This document shows positions 1 to 8,691 of a stretch of 33,947 nt of DNA, piece after piece. The notes under the pieces are model-generated. The model saw nothing but the letters and a program-made list of their open reading frames with translations, was not told where the DNA came from and searched no databases. The DNA is from Schoenoplectus triqueter. Lineage: Eukaryota > Streptophyta > Magnoliopsida > Poales > Cyperaceae. The stretch's first letter is position 1, and each line of letters starts with the position of its first letter. The translations under genes and the position numbers were made by a program. The DNA lies in contig CAXKVV010001515.1 in the NCBI GenBank assembly GCA_964058805.1, positions 1 through 33,947 on the forward strand. The letters are read 5' to 3'.

Positions 1-1
1 G

Positions 2-1072
2 CCATTATCATTGTGTCAAACAACAGATGAGGCGAATAATGAAAATACTGGGATAGAAAAGGTGGAATGCCAAGAAATAATGATAACTGAAGACGATGAT
101 TGGAGACAGCCGTTCATTGAATATTTCCGGCATGGCACCCTCCCCAAAGATAAAAGAATCGCTGATCAACTAAGAAAACGGGTACTACGATATGCGTATG
201 TGGGCAATACGCTATACCGTAGGTCTTATGATCAGTTATGGCTAAGATGTGTATCAGGGCCTGAAGCCGGGCAAGTTATGAAAGAAGTTCATTCCGGGCT
301 ATGCGGAGCACATCAGTCTGGACCGAAAATGAAGTTGAAGATCAAGCGAATGAGGTATTATTGGCCCACGATGGTGGCTGATTGTGAAGAGCACGCAAGG
401 AAGTGCCGCATGTGCCAGATACATGGCCCTTTTATACATCAAGCGCCAAACCTGTTGCACCCCACGGTAGCATCCTGGCCATTTAATATGTGGGGCACAG
501 ATATAGTAGGGCCCATAGACCCTCCGACGTCGAGAGGTCACCGGTTTATCCTGGCGGCGACAGATTACTTTACAAAATGGGCCGAAGCCGTTCCACTTAA
601 AGAAGTTAAAGCATCCGATGTGGTTAAGTTCTTCAAGACGCACATCCTCTACCGATTCGGTACACCGCAACGGATAATATCCGATAACGGGATGGCCTTC
701 AAGAGCTCCAAAGTCTATGCCCTGGCGGAGCAATTTAATATTGACTGGAGATTCTCGTCCATTTATAACTCGAGAGCCAACGGCCTGGCCGAAGCCTTTA
801 ATAAAACCCTAATAAATATCATGAAGAAGACCGTGGACGGCAACCAACGAGACTGGGATAATTGTCTACAGGAGGCATTATGGGCTTACCGAACTACGTA
901 CCGAACGCCTACGCATGCTACCCCGTATTCTCTGGCTTTTAGGGTTGAAGCCGTTCTCCCTCTTGAGGTGGAATTACCATCATTGCGGGTGGCTATGCAA
1001 AATGATATGACCATGGACAATGCCAACAACTTAGACTGGACGAGTTGGATGCCATGGACGAGAAGAGGCTGA
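2..1072 (+). CDS. pol: Ty3/gypsy pol polyprotein, integrase domain (partial, open at left edge)
   Basis: The reading frame is open to the left edge, so this is the end of a longer polyprotein and has no true start here. Residues below count from position 11. An integrase zinc finger lies at about 94-135 (H94, H101, C132, C135, the last two as CRMC). The catalytic core follows, with D164 in WGTDIVGP, D225 in ISDNG and E261 in LAEAFNK: 60 residues between the two Asp and exactly 35 between the second Asp and Glu, the D,D-35-E spacing of retroviral-type integrases. The enzyme inserts the element's cDNA into the host genome. The catalytic residues are intact. After about residue 338 the sequence leaves the family pattern because one base has been lost near 1023-1024; the true continuation runs in frame 1 to 1347. 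Confidence 0.9.
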   Translation, partial: PLSLCQTTDEANNENTGIEKVECQEIMITEDDDWRQPFIEYFRHGTLPKDKRIADQLRKRVLRYAYVGNTLYRRSYDQLWLRCVSGPEAGQVMKEVHSGLCGAHQSGPKMKLKIKRMRYYWPTMVADCEEHARKCRMCQIHGPFIHQAPNLLHPTVASWPFNMWGTDIVGPIDPPTSRGHRFILAATDYFTKWAEAVPLKEVKASDVVKFFKTHILYRFGTPQRIISDNGMAFKSSKVYALAEQFNIDWRFSSIYNSRANGLAEAFNKTLINIMKKTVDGNQRDWDNCLQEALWAYRTTYRTPTHATPYSLAFRVEAVLPLEVELPSLRVAMQNDMTMDNANNLDWTSWMPWTRRG

Positions 1073-1347
1073 TAGCCCAGCAGAACCTCGAAATATATCA
1101 GGCAAAAATGGCAAGGGCATATGACAAAATGGCGCGAGTCAGGGCATTTCAACAAGGGGAGCTTGTTCTTATCCTTAAGAGGTCGATTATTGGCCGGCAC
1201 ATCGGTCCAAAATTCTCTCCGAATTGGGAAGGGCCATATGTAATTGAGAAGGTATACGAGGGCGGCGCATACCAACTCATAGACCATGAAGGTGAGAGGC
1301 CCATGCCACCGATTAATGGGCGATATCTGAAGAAGTACTACACATAG
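1021..1347 (+). pseudogene. pol: Ty3/gypsy integrase C-terminal domain, frameshifted from the core
   Basis: This frame continues the integrase. It begins with the charged helical segment common after the core (LDELDAMDEKR), then a GPY/F-type module: GELVLILKR, then FSPNWEGPYVIEKV and GGAYQLID, ending at TAG 1345-1347. The GPY/F module helps multimerisation and target choice. It overlaps the upstream frame and is out of phase by one base, so the polyprotein is interrupted unless the deletion is private to this copy. There is no chromodomain after the GPY/F module, which agrees with the Tat group and contrasts with the second gypsy tail at 22.6 kb. Confidence 0.85.
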
Positions 1348-2017
1348 CCCGGAGCGGGGCCAACCGAGTAGTATCTATTGTAAATAAATAAGGAGGGAAT
1401 AAGTGTTCGTTTACACACACGTGCACGAAACACAAACCCATGTCTAACCTCCACTTTTGCATAAAAATCCCAAAACCCTACTTGTGCATCTGTAAATAGA
1501 ATGCATCCAAAAATCCAAAACCACACAAACACATTTAGCCCTATAAAAATAAAAATATATAGAATAAGAGAATTCAATGCCAAAACCACGCGAGAATGTA
1601 AGGCGAGAGCTTTGGTGTTTGGGCTCACAATACAAATACCACTGGGTTTGTCCATTTGATACAGAATAAACACAAAAATGGGCAGGGTTTGCAGTTTGTC
1701 CCTCAAACTATCTGTTGCCCAATGACGAAAGTTGCTCATATTGGTCGCCCGCGGCGCAAGCCAAGGGATAGGTCGAGCAAATTGGTGGCTAGTATATAGT
1801 CGCTTCCGAGGGCATGTAAATAAATAACCCTCATACTATTAGTAACATGTATCACTAATAACCAAAAATCTGCCTTCTTCTAATAAAATAAAAGAATATA
1901 TATGTAAAACAATAAAAACCTATTTTCCTACTCATAAAAAAATGATAATAAAAATAATAAAATCTTTCAATAAGGGGTTGTCACCTTTGTCCCCGACACC
2001 ATGAGTGTTATACAAAG
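1348..2017 (+). other. Retrotransposon 3' non-coding region, first part
   Basis: Immediately after the pol stop codon there is about 670 bases without a supported gene. Short open frames on the minus strand here show no family resemblance and overlap AT-rich stretches. The position between pol and the tandem dimer makes this 3' untranslated DNA of the gypsy element. Confidence 0.6.
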
Positions 2018-2482
2018 CCAGGTTGGGTGCATTCATCCGTAAAAGCACCACACGCCCGAAGAAATGGTGTGTCATAATCCCACGACATATCATGGAGGGG
2101 TCAGACTAAGGGTTTACGCTTGTACCCAACATTTCATGATAAACAAAGCGGCTCGCTTAAAGAAGTGACTCAGGTCATGGAGAGCGGACCTACCCGATGA
2201 AAGCCTGTCTCGCAGGGATGCGTGATGGATGTTTGAGGGTAGCTAAAATATAAAAACCAGGTTGGGTACATTCATCCGCAAAAGTACCACACGCCCAAGG
2301 AGGTGATCTGTTTCTAATCCCAAAATAGATCATGGAGGGGTCAGACTAAGGGTTTATGCTTTTGCCCGACATTCAGTGTCAAATAAAGTAATTCGCTTAA
2401 AGAAGTGACTCAGGTCATGGAGAGCGGACCTACCCGATGAAAGCCTGTCTCGCAGGGATGCGTGATGGATGTTTGAGGGTAG
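2018..2482 (+). repeat. Tandem dimer, period 239-240 bp, in retrotransposon 3' UTR
   Basis: Unit 1 runs 2018-2256 and unit 2 runs 2257-2482. Both begin CCAGGTTGGGT and both finish with the same block from GCTTAAAGAAGTGACTCAGG through GTTTGAGGGTAG. The last ~90 bases are nearly identical, while the middle differs by several substitutions. Each unit contains a hairpin (2026-2049 and 2265-2288) whose two arms differ between units in a compensatory way. This matches the hypervariable tandem-repeat region described for Tat/Ogre elements. No LTR boundary is visible inside it. Confidence 0.85.
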
Positions 2483-2691
2483 TACCCCCACAAAACAAAT
2501 TGAGTGGAGATGAGTGAAAGTGAGTTTCCACTTCCGCACGCAACGGTGCACAAATGAGGGGAGAGTGGGTGAGCTTCCACAAAATAAATGTCAAACAAGT
2601 ATACAAGAAACATCCACAAAATGGTGTTATCAATTGCATCCATAATCCAATTGATACTGGTAAGTTTATCCATCAGTAATAAAGGGATAAA

Positions 2692-2776
2692 CGGGTTTAT
2701 TCTGTACCCGGCCTAGAGGTCAATACAGACAGGTTCGGTATCCGTAAAATACCACGGTTACTTCAGTTCTGTATTG
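2692..2776 (+). other. Cluster of nested hairpins
   Basis: Three inverted repeats lie close together. CGGGT (2692-2696) pairs with ACCCG (2706-2710). The perfect 9-base pair CAATACAGA (2721-2729) / TCTGTATTG (2768-2776) encloses GGTAT (2737-2741) / ATACC (2749-2753) with loop CCGTAAA. The inner loop resembles the ATTCATCCGTAAAA loop of the upstream dimer. This looks like structured non-coding RNA or ssDNA of the gypsy element, with no protein signal. Confidence 0.6.
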
Positions 2777-5700
2777 TAATAAATAAAGAGAAGCTATGTA
2801 TAGAATAAGTACAATAGGGTGCTGTAAAGTTTTCCCTTTTTCTATTTTTGTACTTAGATGCTATGTGAAAATAAAAGCAGCTGTATTAGGCACTTTTGCA
2901 ACTAAGATTGAGAGTGTAAAATGTAAAGAGCTTATGAAACATCTCCCATACTGCGAAAGAAGTGAGGGAGAAGTAGCAAAGCAGGCGATCAACATCCCCA
3001 ACAGTGAAAGAAAAGAGAAATGAGGAAAGAAGAAAAAGAAAGCGAAATAAGGTAGCCGAGAGATGCTATCTTTACCTATCCCCATAGTGGCTGAAGCAAG
3101 TAGCTCAGCAGGAGGCTGAGTACATGCACCATTATCCCACGAGCGAGAGGTTGAGAGGACAGGCCCCACCATGTTGCGCTCATGAGAAGAATCTGATTAA
3201 AGGGAAAATCTATCGAAGTCTAGCCTGAACCCTAAGAAGGAGAAAGGTGTGTCGAATATGTGCACCAAAGCAGGCCCTTCAATTTGCCAAATTCTTCAGG
3301 ACCCGCTTTGGTGGGTGGCTCTTTGTTTACCCCTGAAAGGTTGAAGGAAGAAATACAAGAGAGAAAGCCAAGATCAAACCCTATGAGCTGAAGCAGTACA
3401 ATCCCTGTACTACATGGAATAGTATCAATGCCAAGCCAGTATTTTGATACAACCAATCATGAGAAATCCCAATGTGATTTTTGCTTTCAAGGCTGACCTG
3501 GTGCCAAAGCTGTGAGCAACCACCTAACCATGCTTTAATTTGTGTCAATTGCTGATAAGTAGTCAGCTCTATGACCAAATTACCCTCATGTTAAGGGATT
3601 GAAAGTCAATTTCACAAGACTGATCAGGTGCCAAAGCTGGGAGCAACCACCTGATCAAGTCTAGATTTGTATTAATTGCTGATAAGTAGTCAGCATTTGA
3701 TCAAATCAAACCCTAATGAATATCAATATAAGTCTAATTGGTATTTAGTTAGGGTGGTTTCTGCAAGGAGAATTTATTTGGCAGAGACACTGATCTACAA
3801 CTGATAAATAGGGATTTTATAAGAATAAAACAGGGTTTTATTGATCATGGAATTTTTAGCACAAGCAGACAGGGGTAAAAATGGAATATGAAAATACAGA
3901 GATGATCATCATGATTTTAGAGAATTTTGGTGAAAATTACATAATTTTTGGATGAAGGGATCTATTAAAATCAATTGAGGAAAGAAAATTAGAACAAATC
4001 CAAGGGCTGAGATTGATCAAGGGCTTAGTGGGTGCAATTTAGAACCAAGGACCTAACTGGGTGCAATATGGGGATGTTAAGCAAAAGAAATACTTGAATG
4101 GCGCTGGAGGAGTTTTGAAAGGAAGGAGAATTTGCGTGGACTCGGTGCGCTGCTTTTGTTTCACATTAAACATGACATGTGGGTCCGGTCTTTGAACACC
4201 ATGTCTACCCGAATCACACTACGCCCCCTTTGGTTTCTTCCACTGATAGTGGGCCCCGCTGGGAAGAAAGAACTTCCATCTTCTCTCCTGTTGCGTTCTC
4301 TTCCAGTCTCACCCGATTTTATCGACAGAAGCAACCCAAGAATGGAAGAACAATCAATCGGTTATGGAATTTTGCAAACAATACGTCGTTGGAAAGCTCT
4401 TAATGAGGAGAACATATTAGAGCAACTAATTTTCAATTTAGTTTCCTGTGAATCACTCGCATTGGAGATGAAGTTGGCTCGGCCAAAACATGGTGAGAGC
4501 AATTCGACACTTGAAAGCCTCAATTGACTGGTCGTAGAGATTCTCTTGACTCACACGACATCAATCAAAGCCTTTTACTAGCCTTTGAAAGCTCCCCACA
4601 TAGTGCATCACCAACCCATTCACTGTGCCGGAGAAGGAGGTGCTCAAACCTAATGTCAGAGTGTGTGAATGGTCAAATAAGCCTGCTAAACTAATTACTG
4701 GAGTCAAGGCGATGTTAGCAGGGTTTTCAATCAGAGAAATTGATAAAAGAATGAGTAGAATTGACCCAAGGCTTTAAATCGGGTTTAAAATGAAAATACT
4801 AGATTCAGATGTTTAATTGGGTTTTTCTATCATCCAAACCCATTAAGAGGAGTGCTGAGGTGATATTTGGATGTTTAGAAATTTCTAGAAGAATCCAGAA
4901 GTGAAGAATTATTAGAAATCGGCACAGTGGCAAAACTGTAAATTCAGCTAAAGAATAACTAACTAATGATTGTTGTGGCTTTAATCTGCTATGAGCTAAA
5001 TGGCTGTTTGAGACTAGTTCAGTAGACTGCAAAGCGCACTGGAGGGAATGATTAAGCTGGAGATCAAAGACCAAGTGCAGATGGGCTAAAGAAAGTGAAA
5101 CTGGTGGAAAACAGGAAATTACTGATTGCCAAGCTGGCAATCCGAACCCAGGCCACTCACCCCAACAAACACAGTTGAAATCAATCCTAACCACTCAATT
5201 TCTGCATCAAGGGATGAGATGAGGCCACCTAATCAATCCATGGGTTAAAAGAAACACAAATTGTGTTTAGAGAAGCACAATTGGGCTCTAATCAACTCCT
5301 ATATATATAACAGCAAAAAAATCAGCAGGGGAGGGCAATGATATATCCTGAGGAGATTAAGTAGCCAAGGTAATCCCATTTTTGAAGAGGCACTCATGTG
5401 AAAGCAATGATCAAGATTCAAGAAGAAGCAAGAAGAAATGGTGATTGATCAATTGATAGTAGATTCAATTGAATCTCTCAATTAGATCATACCAATCCTC
5501 CTTCCACAGGCTACATCAATTGTGTATACATTCTAAGGTTTGGTAATATAGAATTCTTGCAAGAAAAGATGAAGCTTTCTCCCCTTTATTTGACTTTTTT
5601 TTTTTCTGTTGAAACTTTCCTTTTCAATCCTTTGGCTATTTCTTTGAAGTTTCTTTTGAAGATTTTCAGCTTTAATTCATTCTTCTTGATTCATTCTTCA

Positions 5701-6003
5701 TTTTGATTCTTCTACTGACTTGTTTCAATTAGCTTGAGTTAAATATCAGCAAAAAAAAAAAAGGAACAGTTTACTAAAAGGGTTAGTAGAAGAGCAACAA
5801 CTTGCCTCCTAACCATCATCTACAACTGGTCGAAGACTAGAATCTCCCAGTTCTGATCCATGACTTGATCATTCATGCACAATCATCATAGGAAGTTATA
5901 ATCGATATGCAACATCAAGATTACAGTACCTAGTTGCTGTTAGCCGATTATTAGTTGCTTCAAAGTGGTAATTGAGGCTAAGATCATTAGGTTTAAGGGA
6001 GAA
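2777..6003. other. Unassigned region, possible long LTR
   Basis: I find no convincing gene here. The base composition is moderate, unlike the very AT-rich DNA after 6610. It contains a 127-bp imperfect duplication (3494-3719), a TATA-like string CTATATATATAA at 5299-5310 followed by A-rich leader-like sequence, poly-T at 5586-5597 and poly-A at 5751-5762. An open frame at 4132-4527 (131 codons) matches no family I know. Tat/Ogre elements can have LTRs of several kilobases, so part of this may be the 3' LTR of the element at 1-2776. The second LTR lies outside the window, so this stays a guess. Confidence 0.35.
3494..3719 (+). repeat. Imperfect tandem duplication, period 127 bp
   Basis: TGACCTGGTGCCAAAGCTG at 3494 recurs as TGATCAGGTGCCAAAGCTG at 3621. 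In both copies the shared blocks GAGCAACCACCT and AATTGCTGATAAGTAGTCAG follow in the same order and spacing. The copies have diverged, so the duplication is not recent. It lies in the unassigned region that may be LTR. Confidence 0.75.
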
Positions 6004-6372
6004 TTAGCTAAATTGAAGGTTCAGATGTCGAAGGCGGCAATCAATTGAACCAAAACAGTGGCTAAAGCTTTCGGTACCAGACCATGAACAATACCGAAAA
6101 ACGGTACCGATGCGCACGATCAACCACCGTATGGATCTTCGATCGATCTCCATAGAAATGCTCCCCGAAGCCAGGCGATGCCGTCGGTCTTGTCCGATCA
6201 AGGAGGCGGAACCCCAGTCGCCGGCAACACCTATTAACACGAATCCTGACACAACGGTCAGGGAGATAGTCAACAGGATGTAATCGCACGACCTTTGAGG
6301 CGCGAGCTTGAATCTTGATGCACACATACGAATCTTGAGAAGATCTGACGACAGTCGTAAATTTAAATTCAA
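6004..6372 (-). other. GC-rich island with unrecognised minus-strand open frames
   Basis: This ~370-base stretch is clearly more GC- and CpG-rich than its flanks and holds two overlapping minus-strand open frames (6004-6372, 122 codons; 6062-6325, 87 codons). Neither resembles a family I know. Five TGGGCY boxes lie 90-230 bases upstream on the minus strand, so it could be the 5' part of a transcribed unit or of a captured gene fragment. It could equally be retroelement LTR sequence. I do not assign a product. Confidence 0.3.
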
Positions 6373-6464
6373 AGAGGAGTGGAATAACGTATCATGATCG
6401 TTTATCCTTTAGAAGGTAATCTTGAGAATCGATCCAACGGCTTTAAATAAAACAGAAATTACAA

Positions 6465-6600
6465 TGGGCCTAATGAAAAGAGAATAAACGGAAGTTGGCC
6501 CAGATGAAATAAAAAAAGTAAGAAGAGTAATAGCAGTCGGCCCAACTTTCATATTGAATCCAATTTACAGAAATGAACTCGGCCCAGTCTGTTAAGCCCA
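6465..6600. promoter_or_regulatory. Cluster of five site II (TGGGCY) boxes
   Basis: TGGGCC occurs at 6465-6470, GGCCCA at 6497-6502, 6539-6544 and 6581-6586, and AGCCCA at 6595-6600. All read TGGGCY on one strand or the other. In plants such site II elements bind TCP factors and are often clustered in promoters of housekeeping and cell-cycle genes. Here they sit just upstream, in minus-strand orientation, of the GC-rich island at 6004-6372. No intact gene follows, so this may be a relic or an LTR promoter. Confidence 0.4.
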
Positions 6601-6609
6601 ACTGATAAT

Positions 6610-7821
6610 TAGTAATAGAAAATGAAAATTAAATAGTAAATAAATCATTTGAAAATACTACTAAACTCCAAATTAACTAGAATTTGTTTCTAAAATTTCC
6701 TTATTTTTCATACTATTTTTCTATACAATAATATTCCAGTTTTAAAAATATAATCATGATAAAACAATTTAAAAGCAAAAGACATTACCTATATTGATAT
6801 GTTTGACCTAGCTTTGACTTGTCATTTTAAATACTATAAAAATTCCAAAAATACAAATAAAAATCATAAATAATAACTAGATATATTTTAGTGATTTTTC
6901 AAGTGATTTTCCATGAGATAATAATGATGATAGTAATATGCTATAATAAATAATGAGATTAGCTATATTCTTTGATAAATAAAAAAATATATAAAATAAA
7001 ATAGATATTATGTTGATATTTTCTGAAAAAAGAATAATGAAAATAAATAGCACAAAATATACAAAAATATATACTACCATAGTAATAGATAGTAAATGCA
7101 TTTTCTTTAATAAAGAATGATAATATAGTTTTATAATATGAATTGTATTTCTTTTGTTATTTCTATACAAATATATACAATAAAAATACTTTTGATGAAT
7201 AAAATGTAATAAAAATAATAGTTGTAATAAAAACATAATGAATTTCATCTCTTATGGCTATTTTTAACTAATAATAAAAATCTTATACTTTTCTATAGAT
7301 AATAAATAGAAATAATAAAAATAGATATAATGAATAGCATAATAAATAGAATAGAATATTAATAATGATTTCTTTTTAGCTATTATGGATTTTTTTTTAA
7401 AAAAAAAATAATAAAAAAATAAAAAAAAGTAATAATAATAATAAAAATAATATAGCTATCTTTTGATTTTGTAAATAATTCCTACATAATGAATAGTATT
7501 TCAACATAATAGAATATAATAATAAAATTCTATTACTTTGGCTATTTTAAAAATACAAATAAAAAAAATCATAGCCATTTTATTTTCTATTATTTTTGTA
7601 AGTGATTTTCTACAAAATAAATAGAGTTTAGAAATAATAAAAATAAATTTCTACTATTTTAGCTATTATAAAAATCCCAAAAATATAAATGAAAATCTAG
7701 TTGAATAGCTAACCCCTTTTCCTATTATTTTTGTAAGTAATTTTTCTACATAGATAAATAGAGTTTAAGAAATAAAAATAATAATAATAAAAAAATAATA
7801 ACAATAGTAATAAGAATATAA

Positions 7822-7860
<39 letters not shown>

Positions 7861-7925
7861 GCATCTTCATAATAAAAATAATAATGGAAGATATTATATA
7901 ATAGACTTTGTGCATTTTAGAAATG
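6610..7925. repeat. Extremely AT-rich low-complexity DNA with TAA-type microsatellite
   Basis: About 1.3 kb consists almost only of A and T, with short imperfect runs of AATA, AATAAT and TTTTA. The cleanest AAT/TAA run lies at about 7770-7860. Minus-strand open frames at 6877-7248 and 7709-7915 translate to Ile/Phe/Tyr/Leu-rich low-complexity protein and are composition artefacts. No gene is supported. Confidence 0.85.
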
Positions 7926-7929
7926 AATA

Positions 7930-8690
7930 AATATGCTCACATAAGGAGTGTAGAGTCACATAAGAATATTTGCACACATGATATAACATTTAGAATGATT
8001 AGTCAAGACGAGAACACCTTGACGGAGGATAAATAAGGTTGCAAAGACAACACGAAAAGATGCGTTGAGACAGGAACATCTCGACGTAGGATGATTAAGG
8101 CTTCGATAGCAATATGAAGAAGATACGTTGAGACAAGAACATCTTGACGTGAGATGATTAAGGCTTTAATAGCAACATGAGAAGATATGTCGAGACAAGA
8201 ACATCTTGACACTTGATGAAGAATAATAAGATACGCTGAGACAGGAACATCTTGACGTAAGATGAATAAGGCTTTGATGGCAACATGAGTGAATATGTCG
8301 AGACAAGAACATCTTGACGTTTGATGAAGAATAACCAGAGCTACGATATCAACACGGAGATATATGTCAACTCTGAGGAAGAAGAACATTATGATGTCCT
8401 AGATAGGTGACATCTTAATGACTCACTGCCATGAGCAAGTAACTCATGATTGAATACGCTCACACAAGGGGTGTAGGGCAACATAGTAATTTTGCACAAG
8501 TAATGCGACATGTAGAATGACTAGTCGAGACAAGAACATCTTGACGCTCGCTGAAGAATGACCAAAGCTACGACATCAGCATGGAGAGATATGTCGACCT
8601 TGAAGAAGAAGAACATTACGATGTCCGAGCGAAGCGATATCTTAATGACTCGGTGTCATGAACAAGTAATTCATGACCATTTGAGCTAGC
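7930..8690 (+). repeat. ~62-bp tandem array with hairpin-forming core, within a larger duplication
   Basis: A core of the form GTYRAG, ten bases, CTYGAC starts at 8002, 8064, 8127, 8189, 8235 and 8297, giving spacings of 62, 63, 62, 46 and 62 bases; a further copy sits at 8524. The arms pair around a constant 10-base loop (ACAAGAACAT and variants). The block before the array (from ~7931) recurs before the copy at 8524, offset by about 522 bases. The block after it (8338-8450) recurs at 8566-8680. Two further hairpins recur: GATGTC/GACATC (8393-8414, 8620-8641) and CATGAR/YTCATG (8430-8448, 8655-8677). The minus-strand open frame 8003-8389 is only a readout of the repeat. Confidence 0.85.
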
Positions 8691-8691
8691 A

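Larger units (their letters stand above)
1..2776 (+). mobile_element. Ty3/gypsy LTR retrotransposon (Tat/Ogre-like), 3' part
   Basis: The left end of the window opens inside the pol gene of a Ty3/gypsy element. Integrase is followed by more than 1 kb of non-coding DNA holding a tandem dimer (2018-2482) and hairpins (2692-2776). Tandem repeats between pol and the 3' LTR are a known hallmark of the Tat/Ogre lineage, and the integrase sequence fits that lineage; the lineage call is from recognition, not a search. I cannot fix the polypurine tract or the LTR start. A weak candidate is the purine-rich run ending near 2569 followed by TG at 2570. The right limit given here is only where recognisable structure stops. 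Confidence 0.75.

Noticed and set aside
4132..4527. 131-codon plus-strand open frame
   Set aside because: No recognisable domain, an overlapping alternative frame of similar quality, and a setting in unassigned possible LTR sequence; chance cannot be excluded.
8002..8320. CRISPR-like look of the 62-bp array (conserved ~23-base core, ~40-base intervals)
   Set aside because: The intervals are themselves similar between units, so they are not unique spacers, and the surrounding sequence is plant nuclear DNA.
8003..8389. Minus-strand 128-codon open frame with ~21-residue internal repeats
   Set aside because: The peptide repeat mirrors the 62-63-bp DNA repeat, one unit is 46 bp and breaks the phase, and there is no family resemblance.
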